Assembly (NCBI RefSeq): GCF_041904905.1
Contig: NZ_JAYRMI010000045.1
Location: 1-31,504 of the forward strand
DNA length: 31,504 nucleotides
Direction of reading: 5' to 3'
DNA from: Zoogloea sp041904905
Lineage (GTDB): Bacteria; Pseudomonadota; Gammaproteobacteria; Burkholderiales; Rhodocyclaceae
The translations under genes and the position numbers were made by a program. Of the stretch, positions 8,480 through 14,814 are shown piece after piece (position 1 is the first letter of the stretch; each line of letters opens with the position of its first letter). The notes beneath the pieces were generated by a model. That model worked only from the letters and a program-made list of their open reading frames with translations, was not told where the DNA came from and searched no databases.

Positions 8480-10042
8480 ATGGCACGAATCATTGCGCCC
8501 TCCGACGTGGGGCATCTGGTCAAGAACGGCGCCACGGTTTACTGCACTGGCATGGGCCTCGCCGGCTTTGCCGAAGAGGCGGTGCTGGCGATCCGCGAAT
8601 CCTTCGAGGCCACCGGCCACCCGCGGGATATCACCCTCTACCACGCCACCGGGGTGGGCAACGGCAAGGATCGCGGCGTGCATCACTTTGCCCGCGAAGG
8701 CCTGCTCAAGCGCATCGTCGGCGGGCACTTCGGCGTGGGTGGGCCGGCGCTGATGCGCCTCATCATGGAAAACAAGATCGAGGCCTACAACCTGCCCCAG
8801 GGCGTGCTGGTGCAGCTGCCCAAGCAGATCGCCGGGCGGCGGCCGGGTTTTCTGACCAAGGTGGGCCTGGATACCTTCGTCGATCCGCGCATCGAGGGCG
8901 GCAAGGTGAATGCGTCCGCCACCGAGGATCTGGTGGAGGTGGTGCATCTGGATGGCGAGGAGTGGCTGTACTACCGCAACCCCAAGGTGGATGTGGCGCT
9001 CCTGCGCGGCTCGTTTGCCGACGAGAACGGCAACGTGTCGATGGCCCGCGAGGGTGTGCTGCTGGAGTCGCTGTCCATCGCCCAGGCGGCGCGGGCCAGC
9101 GGCGGCATCGTGATCGTGCAGGTGGAGCACATCGTCAAGAACGGCACCCTGCACCCGAAGGAGGTGAAGATCCCCGGCATTCTGGTGGATTACATCGTGA
9201 TCGGCCGGCCGGAGTATCACCTCCAGACCATGAACACCTACTTCAACCCGGTGTACGCCGGCGACATCAAGGTGCCCACCCGGGCGATGCAGCCCCTGCC
9301 GCTGGACGAGCGCAAGATCATCGCCCGCCGGGCGGCGATGGAGCTGAAGCCCGGCGCGGTGGTGAACCTGGGCATCGGCATGCCGGAGGGCGTGGCCTCG
9401 GTGGCGGCGGAGGAGAAGATCGAGCACCTGATGGCGCTCACGCTGGAAACCGGCCCCATCGGCGGCGTGCCGGCGGCGGGCTTCGATTTCGGCCACGCCT
9501 CCAACGCCGAGGCGGTGGTGGAGCAGCCGGCCCAGTTCGATTTCTACGACGGCGGCGGCATCGACGTGGCCTTCCTGGGCCTCGCCCAGACCGACGGCCA
9601 GGGCAATGTGAACGTGAGCAAGTTCAGCGGGCGCCCGGTGGGCTGCGGCGGCTTCATCAACATCACCCAGAACGCCAAGAAGGTGGTGTTCTGCGGCACC
9701 TTCACCGCCGGCGGGCTGGAGATCGGCGTGGAGGGCGGCCGGCTGAAGATCGTGAAGGAAGGCAAGAGCCGCAAGTTCATCGAGCAGGTGGAGCAGATCA
9801 CCTTCAGCGGCCACTACGCGGCGAGCATCGGTCAGACGGTGCTGTACGTCACCGAGCGGGCGGTGTTCCAGCTCACCGCCGAAGGGGTGGAGCTGCTGGA
9901 AGTGGCGCCGGGCATCGACATTGAGCGCGACGTGGTGGCGCACATGGCCTTCCCGCCTATCGTGCGCGACGTGCAGTTGATGGACGCGGGCCTTTTTCAG
10001 CCCCAGTGGGGGCGTCTCTCCGAGCGGATCGGCGGCCGCTGA
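8480..10042 (+). CDS. Acyl-CoA:acetate/propionate-type CoA-transferase (YdiF/Pct family)
   Basis: A 520-aa family I CoA-transferase with both half-domains fused. It moves CoA between an acyl-CoA and a free acid through a glutamyl-CoA intermediate. The predicted catalytic residue is Glu323 in TLETGPIGG, preceded by the CoA-binding loop GIGMPEGV (299-306). The N-terminal domain shows CTGMGLAGFAEE and GGHFGVGG. Start at 8480 is 10 nt after the dehydrogenase stop, with GGGGGCGG upstream; a longer in-frame start would overlap that gene and is less likely. In this operon it might recycle CoA from acetyl-CoA or the aroyl-CoA product to a new substrate acid, giving an ATP-sparing alternative to the ligase. 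That role is inferred. Confidence 0.88.
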   Translation: MARIIAPSDVGHLVKNGATVYCTGMGLAGFAEEAVLAIRESFEATGHPRDITLYHATGVGNGKDRGVHHFAREGLLKRIVGGHFGVGGPALMRLIMENKIEAYNLPQGVLVQLPKQIAGRRPGFLTKVGLDTFVDPRIEGGKVNASATEDLVEVVHLDGEEWLYYRNPKVDVALLRGSFADENGNVSMAREGVLLESLSIAQAARASGGIVIVQVEHIVKNGTLHPKEVKIPGILVDYIVIGRPEYHLQTMNTYFNPVYAGDIKVPTRAMQPLPLDERKIIARRAAMELKPGAVVNLGIGMPEGVASVAAEEKIEHLMALTLETGPIGGVPAAGFDFGHASNAEAVVEQPAQFDFYDGGGIDVAFLGLAQTDGQGNVNVSKFSGRPVGCGGFINITQNAKKVVFCGTFTAGGLEIGVEGGRLKIVKEGKSRKFIEQVEQITFSGHYAASIGQTVLYVTERAVFQLTAEGVELLEVAPGIDIERDVVAHMAFPPIVRDVQLMDAGLFQPQWGRLSERIGGR

Positions 10043-10071
10043 GGCCGCCGTGGTGGTATCGGCTCGTTGAT

Positions 10072-10106
10072 GCGGCTCGCCGGGCAACCGGCGGCCGCTT
10101 TTTTTT
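10072..10106 (+). terminator. Strong Rho-independent terminator between CoA-transferase and thioesterase
   Basis: GCGGC (10072-10076), a bulged T, CGCCGG (10078-10083), loop GCAA, then CCGGCGGCCGC (10088-10098) and eight T (10099-10106). This makes an 11-bp GC stem with one bulge. The Shine-Dalgarno GAGGAG of the thioesterase starts at the very next base. A second hairpin, GGCGGCC/GGCCGCC (10031-10037, 10043-10049), wraps the CoA-transferase stop codon. Confidence 0.8.
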
Positions 10107-10118
10107 GAGGAGAACGGA

Positions 10119-10541
10119 ATGGCGCGACGCCACATCCATCGGCTGCGGGTGGCTTTCGTCGATTGCGACCCGGCGCAGATCGTGCATTTTTCCAACTACT
10201 TCCGCTGGTTCGACACCGCCAGCCGCGAGTTCTTCACCGCCTGCGGCGTGCCCGGCTGGCGCGACACCGAGCGCGAATCGGGCATCATCGGCACGCCGCT
10301 GGTGGACGCCCAGGCGAGCTTCCGGAGCCCCGCCACCTACGGCGAGGACATCGAGATCGAGAGCTGGGTGGAAGGCTGGGGCGGCAAGAGCTTCACGATG
10401 CGCCACGTCGCCCGGCGCGGCGACACGGTGCTCGCCGAAGGGCGCGAGGTGCGGGTGTTTGCGGTGCGGGAGTCGGTCGATCCGCCGGTGATCCGCGCGG
10501 TGGGCGTGCCGGCCGACATCCGGGCGCTGTGCGAGGGGTGA
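10119..10541 (+). CDS. Hot-dog acyl-CoA thioesterase, 4-hydroxybenzoyl-CoA thioesterase-like
   Basis: A 140-aa single hot-dog domain protein hydrolysing an acyl- or aroyl-CoA. VDCDPAQIVHFSNYFRW (14-30) is the 4HBT signature, with Asp17 at the position of the catalytic aspartate of the Pseudomonas 4-hydroxybenzoyl-CoA thioesterase. GAGGAG precedes the ATG at 10119. It is the last plus-strand gene and lies beyond a terminator, so it may be expressed at a lower level or by readthrough. In context it could free benzoate or hydroxybenzoate from the thiolase product, feeding the benzoate dioxygenase encoded further right. Its stop is only 5 nt from the stop of the convergent membrane protein gene. 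Confidence 0.82.
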   Translation: MARRHIHRLRVAFVDCDPAQIVHFSNYFRWFDTASREFFTACGVPGWRDTERESGIIGTPLVDAQASFRSPATYGEDIEIESWVEGWGGKSFTMRHVARRGDTVLAEGREVRVFAVRESVDPPVIRAVGVPADIRALCEG

Positions 10542-10546
10542 GGGCG

Positions 10547-12004
10547 TCAGCCGCCGCAGCCGCCACAACCACCGCCGCAGCCGCCATCTCCACCGTCGCC
10601 CCCGTCCCCGCCGGAGGACGATGAGCTGGGCGGCTGCAGGGCGGCCTTCAGGTCGGCCAGCGCGTTGTCGGCCAGCGCACTCAGCCCGAAGAGGGCCAGC
10701 GCGTTCATCAGCATCGGGTCGAGCTGCCCGATGGGCTTGTTTCGTGGCACCCGCACCCGAGCCTGTTGCAGCGCGTGGCGGCCCGCGCCGCTGAGCCGGG
10801 GCGGCCTGAGCAGGTACAGCGCGAGCCCGCCCGCCGCCAGCGTGAGCAGCGCGACGAAGAGCACCGGCTTGCCCTGGATCATCCCGTGCCACCACCGCAG
10901 CCCGCCCGCCACGGCCACCCCGGCCAGGGTCGCCGCGCCGCCGAGGGCGGCCAGCAGCCCGGGCAGGCGGCCGGGGATCAGCCCTTCGGCCTTGAGCGCT
11001 CGGTGCAGGTCGGCGATCGCCGCGTTCAGGTCGGGGCTCAGGCGTCGGGCGTGGATGGTCTTGCCGTAGGCCACGTTGGCGAACAGACCTAGCTCAATCG
11101 GGTGGGCGTCGGCAGGTGGCGGCTGGATGGCTTCCCAGCGTAGGTTGCCCTCCGGGAAGGCGATGCAGCCCTGCTGGTGCAGCCGGCTGGCGGCGGTTTC
11201 CAGCACCCGTCGTCGGCGGCCGGTCAGGTAGGCCAGGGCGTAAAGATCGAGCCGGCGGAAGCGCGCGTCGCCGGGCGTGGCGCTGCCGGTGAGGACGCGT
11301 CGCAGCCCCGCGGCCAGCGCCACGCCGGCCACGATCATCAGCAGATACACGAACAGGAAGGTGCCCGGCCCCGGGCTGCCGGGCAGGGATGAATCCACGA
11401 AGCGCGCGCAGCCCGAGAGGCTCATCGCCGACGCCAGCGCCACCGCCGCACTCCGGGCCCAGGCCAGTAGCGGGCGCAGGCGGCCGGGCAGATCGAGGTG
11501 GGGCAGCACGCGGTGGGTGCGCAGGTTGACCCGCTGGAAGCGTCCGCCGAAGCGCACCGCCGGCGCCGGCCACAGATCCTGGGGCGGCACCTCGCCGAAG
11601 ACCCGCTCGTAACTCGCCAGGGTGTGCCGGTAAAGCTGGTTGTAACGCGCCGCCTCCTCCGGCCCGCCGTCGCTGGGCTGGTGGTGCAGCGGCCGGCCGA
11701 GCACCCGCGGGCAGAAGTCGTCCCAGTAATCGCGGCTGTACTGCAGGTGGGCGTGCCACACCTGATCCACCTCGTCCGACGGGGTGACGGTGTGCCCGGC
11801 CACCATCGCCAGATACGCAAAGCGCCGGTATTCGTCGATGGCCCGCCGGGTGAAATCGGCCGTCCAGCCGTTTTCGAGCTGGAGGCGCTTCGAGAGGGGA
11901 TGGGCGGCGCCGGGTCGATCCGGCGACCACTGCTGAAGCCGCAGCCACAGATCGCGGGCGGCAGGGGAGTCATAAGCCATGTTGTTATTGTTGTTATCGC
12001 TCAT
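10547..12004 (-). CDS. Membrane protein: WHAH (glycine-rich-protein-like) N-domain, TIGR04222-like core, Gly/Cys tail
   Basis: A 485-aa protein of unknown function. Residues 15-135 carry DEVDQVWHAHLQYSRDYW (77-94) with paired histidines also at 107-108, recalling the DUF1399/glycine-rich-domain proteins. Hydrophobic segments lie near 184-198, 216-234, 346-368 and 380-399. Residues 183-199 end in LSGC and look like a lipoprotein signal placed internally. Residues 245-345 and 402-455 resemble the TIGR04222 membrane family, whose members often end in low-complexity tails. Here the tail is Ser5, then GGDGG repeats, then GGCGGGCGGCGG with three cysteines. The start is uncertain (12004, or the Met at 11980): neither has a good Shine-Dalgarno. 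It follows the STAND NTPase by 47 nt on the same strand, so it is probably cotranscribed as its partner. The function is not known. Confidence 0.75.
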   Translation of the reverse strand: MSDNNNNNMAYDSPAARDLWLRLQQWSPDRPGAAHPLSKRLQLENGWTADFTRRAIDEYRRFAYLAMVAGHTVTPSDEVDQVWHAHLQYSRDYWDDFCPRVLGRPLHHQPSDGGPEEAARYNQLYRHTLASYERVFGEVPPQDLWPAPAVRFGGRFQRVNLRTHRVLPHLDLPGRLRPLLAWARSAAVALASAMSLSGCARFVDSSLPGSPGPGTFLFVYLLMIVAGVALAAGLRRVLTGSATPGDARFRRLDLYALAYLTGRRRRVLETAASRLHQQGCIAFPEGNLRWEAIQPPPADAHPIELGLFANVAYGKTIHARRLSPDLNAAIADLHRALKAEGLIPGRLPGLLAALGGAATLAGVAVAGGLRWWHGMIQGKPVLFVALLTLAAGGLALYLLRPPRLSGAGRHALQQARVRVPRNKPIGQLDPMLMNALALFGLSALADNALADLKAALQPPSSSSSGGDGGDGGDGGCGGGCGGCGG

Positions 12005-12051
12005 GCCGGAAATCGTGGCCGGGCGATGTTACGGGCGTGTGACGGGGTGGA

Positions 12052-14535
12052 TCAGTCGAGGAGGGTGCGGAGGGATTCGGCGATTTCGGCGTCGGTGTGG
12101 CCGAGATCTTGGAGGAGGGAGATGTAGTTGTCGGCGACGAGCTGGCTGTTCGGGTGGTCGAGGCCGAGGCTCGTGAGGAAGATCGTCAGGGCGCGGCGCA
12201 TCAGGGGTTCGGCTTCGGCGAGGTGGCTGGTGGCTTGCAGTAGTCCGGCCAGGTTGTTGAGGTCGCGGGCGACGTTGGGGTGATCCTTCCTGAAGCTGGC
12301 TTCATCAATCTCCAGTGCCCGGCGCATCAGCGGTTCTGCTTCGGTGAGGCGGTTAGTGGCTTTCAGCAATTGGGCCAGGTTGTTGAGGTCGGTGGCGACT
12401 TCGGGGTGATCCTTGCCGAAGTGCGCTTCATCGATCTCCAGCGCCCGGCGCATCAGCGGTTCGGCTTCGGTGAGGCGGTTGGTATCCTGCAGCAGTCGGG
12501 CCAGATTGTTGATGTCGGCCGCGACCTCGGGGTGATCCTCACCGAAGCTGGCTTCATCGATCTCCAGCGCCCGACGCATCAGTGGTTCGGCTTCGGTGAC
12601 GCGGTTGGTGTCATGCAGCAGTAGGGCCAGGTTGTTGAGATAGGTGGCGACCTTGGGGTGATTCTTGCCGAAGCTGTCTTCATCGATTGCCAGAGCCCGG
12701 CGCATCAGCGGTTCCGCTTCGGCGTAGCGGGCCTTTCCCCACAGCAAAACGCCAGCCTGATTGAACAGCCGGGCGCTGGGGCCGGCTAGCTGATTGTCCG
12801 CCGCGTGGCTGGCGACGGCCTGGGCGTGGGGGGCGAGGGGGTCGAGGACGGGCCAGCTGCGTACGTCTTGAGCTTTGCCGACAAAGGCGTCGTCGATCCA
12901 GCCCAGCACTTCACCCAGCGCGGGCTTCGCGGTGTCGTCGGCCTGCCCGTGGCGGGTGACGGCCTGGACGAGGCGATGGACGGCGAAGGCCGTGCCGTCG
13001 TCGGACCTGCTCGCCAGCGACAGGGCTTCCAGCTCGGTGAGGGCGTCGCGCAGGTCGGCGTCCTCGCCGGGGATGGGCACGTCCAGCAGGGTGACGGGGA
13101 TGGGGTCCGGGGCGAGCCAGGCGAGGCGCTGCAGCAGCCGGCGGGCCGGGGGCGTGAGCTGGTCGAAGCTGGTCTGCCAGGTGATGGCGACGCTGGCGTG
13201 GTATTGCATCAGGCGCGGGTCGTACCAGCCGAGCACCGCGGCTTGGCGGCTGCGCCACTGGTCGAGGTACTGGGCGAAGCTTTGGCGTAGTTTGGCGATG
13301 TAGGCGCCGGCTTGTTCCAGCGCCAGGGCGAGGTGGCCCAGTTCGTGGGCGAGGACGGCGGCGTGGGCCGGGTCGTCGGGCTGCGCGGCGCGGCGGCCGG
13401 CGGTGCGCCGGAGCAGGAAGTCGGCCGCGGCGGCGGGGGCGAGGACGTCCACCGCCACGGGCTGGATCGCGGCGCTCCAGTTGGGCAGGCGGCTGGCGAT
13501 CAGGATGTGGCCGCCGGAAAGGCGCGGGCACAGGGCTTCGACGGCTTGGGCGGCGGCTTCGTCGTCGGCGTTGTCGAGGATCAGCAGCCAGCCGGGGTGA
13601 TGGTTGAGCCAGGCGAGGGCGGCGCCCTTCTGGCGGCTTTCGTCGGGTTGATCTTTTTCGGGCAGGTCGAGCAGCGCGGGGCCGCACAGGGCGGCCAGAT
13701 TGCGGTCGATGGCCTGGGGGCTGTCGGCGCCGATCAGGAACAGGGCGTGGTAGGCACCGCCCCGGCGCCAGGCGTATTCCAGCGCCAGCCGGGTCTTGCC
13801 GACGCCGCCCAGGCCCCACAGGGCGACGCAGGTGGCGGGGCTTTCCTTGGCCTGAGGCGGGGTGCCGAGTAGGCCGGCGAGCTGGTCGAGCAGGCCGTCG
13901 CGCCCGATGAACAGCGGGCCAAGACTGGCCTGGGGCAGATGCACCCGTCGGGTGATCAGCCCGGCAGCGATGAGGAGATCCAGCAGGCCCGAGCGCCACA
14001 CTTCGGCGGCCAGGTGGTCGGGGTTGCGGAAGCGGATGCCGGGGTGGCGCTCGACGCTGGCCAGCAGGGCGAGGTGGGCCTGCTGGGCGGCGATCTCCTC
14101 GGGCGGGGAGGCATCGCCGGAGTCGCGGAGGGCGCCCGGTTCGGGCACGGCGATGATGAGGCGCTTGCCGTGGTGGAGGGCCAGCCAGGCTTCCCATTGG
14201 GTGTAGGACATGGGCGGGCCGCCGGCTGCGAGGAAGGCCGCCACCGGCAGCGTGTCGGCGAAATCGGGGTAGCTGGCGCGGATCGCGGCGACGGAGGGCG
14301 CCTGGGCCATCGCGCCGGTCAGGTCGCCCACCAGATGGATCACCATGTCGCACTGGCGGATGTACTGGTCGAGCATGTCCAGGGTTTCGGTGCCGGTGGG
14401 GATGAAGTTCTCCTGCACCTTGACCGTGACGTTGGGGCGGTCGAGGGAATGGTGCAGGGCGTCGCGGTAGCGGCGGAACTCGGCGCTGACGGTGGAGAGG
14501 AAGATGTGGACGTGCGCCATGGGGGGCCGGGGCAT
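12052..14535 (-). CDS. STAND NTPase: DUF4062 - NB-ARC-type ATPase - TPR repeats
   Basis: An 827-aa NLR-like protein. Residues 6-75 (HVHIFLSTVSAEFRRYRDAL, CDMVIHLVGDLTG) form a DUF4062-like Rossmann domain common at the N-terminus of STAND proteins. The ATPase has Walker A GLGGVGKT (241-248), Walker B LLILDNADD (317-325), a sensor-like LIASRLPNW (345-353), and ELGHLALALEQAGAYI (398-413) where the usual GLPLA proline is absent. A winged-helix region ends in VHRLVQAV (519-526). Five 42-residue TPRs of kinesin-light-chain type follow, each with AEPLMRRAL (607, 649, 691, 733, 775). Such architecture fits a ligand-triggered switch, often in anti-phage defence, but no nuclease or TIR motif is visible. 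The start at 14535 or at 14520 is undecided; neither has a Shine-Dalgarno. Confidence 0.82.
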   Translation of the reverse strand: MPRPPMAHVHIFLSTVSAEFRRYRDALHHSLDRPNVTVKVQENFIPTGTETLDMLDQYIRQCDMVIHLVGDLTGAMAQAPSVAAIRASYPDFADTLPVAAFLAAGGPPMSYTQWEAWLALHHGKRLIIAVPEPGALRDSGDASPPEEIAAQQAHLALLASVERHPGIRFRNPDHLAAEVWRSGLLDLLIAAGLITRRVHLPQASLGPLFIGRDGLLDQLAGLLGTPPQAKESPATCVALWGLGGVGKTRLALEYAWRRGGAYHALFLIGADSPQAIDRNLAALCGPALLDLPEKDQPDESRQKGAALAWLNHHPGWLLILDNADDEAAAQAVEALCPRLSGGHILIASRLPNWSAAIQPVAVDVLAPAAAADFLLRRTAGRRAAQPDDPAHAAVLAHELGHLALALEQAGAYIAKLRQSFAQYLDQWRSRQAAVLGWYDPRLMQYHASVAITWQTSFDQLTPPARRLLQRLAWLAPDPIPVTLLDVPIPGEDADLRDALTELEALSLASRSDDGTAFAVHRLVQAVTRHGQADDTAKPALGEVLGWIDDAFVGKAQDVRSWPVLDPLAPHAQAVASHAADNQLAGPSARLFNQAGVLLWGKARYAEAEPLMRRALAIDEDSFGKNHPKVATYLNNLALLLHDTNRVTEAEPLMRRALEIDEASFGEDHPEVAADINNLARLLQDTNRLTEAEPLMRRALEIDEAHFGKDHPEVATDLNNLAQLLKATNRLTEAEPLMRRALEIDEASFRKDHPNVARDLNNLAGLLQATSHLAEAEPLMRRALTIFLTSLGLDHPNSQLVADNYISLLQDLGHTDAEIAESLRTLLD
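12190..12720 (-). repeat. Five tandem 126-nt repeats coding the TPR array
   Basis: The DNA encoding residues 607-783 repeats with an exact 126-nt period; the AEPLMRRAL block and the following acidic DE and DHP elements recur in each unit. The units are similar enough at DNA level (for example the recurring reverse strand motif GGCGCATCAGCGGTTC) to allow slippage or recombination, so repeat number could vary between strains. Confidence 0.7.
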
Positions 14536-14569
14536 GCGTATCGGGTCGAGGATACACCGGCGGGCGACG

Positions 14570-14609
14570 AAAAGAAAAAACCCGAGGGCGGGGGGTAGCC
14601 ACTCGGGTT
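14570..14609 (-). terminator. Rho-independent terminator
   Basis: On the minus strand AACCCGAG (14609-14602), a 15-nt loop, CTCGGGTT (14586-14579), then a T-tract of six T, one C and four T down to 14570. The perfect 8-bp stem and U-rich tail make this one of the clearest terminators in the window. It ends the candidate small RNA and would also stop readthrough from the oxidoreductase gene to the right. Confidence 0.85.
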
Positions 14610-14644
14610 AAATCCACACCAAAGGAGGAGGGTGGAGGAGACGT
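14570..14644 (-). ncRNA. Candidate ~75-nt small RNA or attenuated leader with anti-Shine-Dalgarno motifs
   Basis: A predicted transcript from about 14644 to 14570, bounded by its own promoter and an intrinsic terminator. Its 5' part is single-stranded and C/U-rich, with CUCCUCC at 14640-14634 and CUCCUCCUUU at 14630-14621; CCUCCUUU equals the 3' tail of betaproteobacterial 16S rRNA. The 5' segment GUCUCCUCC is a perfect complement of GGAGGAGAC, found before three genes of this window. No open frame of note lies within. It may be an independent sRNA, or the leader of the STAND operon that begins 35 nt past the terminator. It is predicted from sequence only. Confidence 0.6.
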
Positions 14645-14649
14645 TTCAA

Positions 14650-14678
14650 ATCATAGAGGGTAATTTGCTGCCGTGCAA
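14650..14678 (-). promoter_or_regulatory. Near-consensus sigma-70 promoter of the small RNA/STAND leader
   Basis: On the minus strand TTGCAC (14678-14673), a 17-nt spacer and TATGAT (14655-14650): four and five of six consensus positions at optimal spacing, in an AT-rich pocket. The likely start is an A near 14644. It is the only good minus-strand promoter seen upstream of the STAND gene. Confidence 0.65.
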
Positions 14679-14757
14679 CATGTGAGATGTATCCTGCTGT
14701 AACGGAAATCACGGTCGGCGCCATGCGCATGGGGTGGCGTCGGCGGGGGCGGATGGG

Positions 14758-14795
14758 CTGCGGGCCCGGCACCGTTTCCGGTGGCGGGCCCGCAG
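14758..14795 (-). terminator. Long perfect hairpin just after the IorAB-type gene
   Basis: CTGCGGGCCCG (14758-14768) pairs with CGGGCCCGCAG (14785-14795); an inner CACCG/CGGTG extends the stem across one G/G mismatch to a TTTC loop. It starts 20 nt after the oxidoreductase stop. No U-tract follows, so it is either a Rho-assisted terminator or an mRNA 3'-end stabiliser. Confidence 0.5.
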
Positions 14796-14814
14796 TTGCC
14801 GGCGTGGGCCGGAG

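Noticed and set aside
10547..10640. CRISPR or short tandem repeat array
   Set aside because: The GGC-rich repeats here are simply codons of the Gly/Cys tail of the membrane protein; no spacers exist, and I saw no CRISPR array anywhere in the window.
10547..14535. Transposon or integrase flanking the STAND module
   Set aside because: I looked for transposase, integrase, tRNA ends or direct repeats around the module and found none in the window, so a mobile origin is not supported by visible elements.
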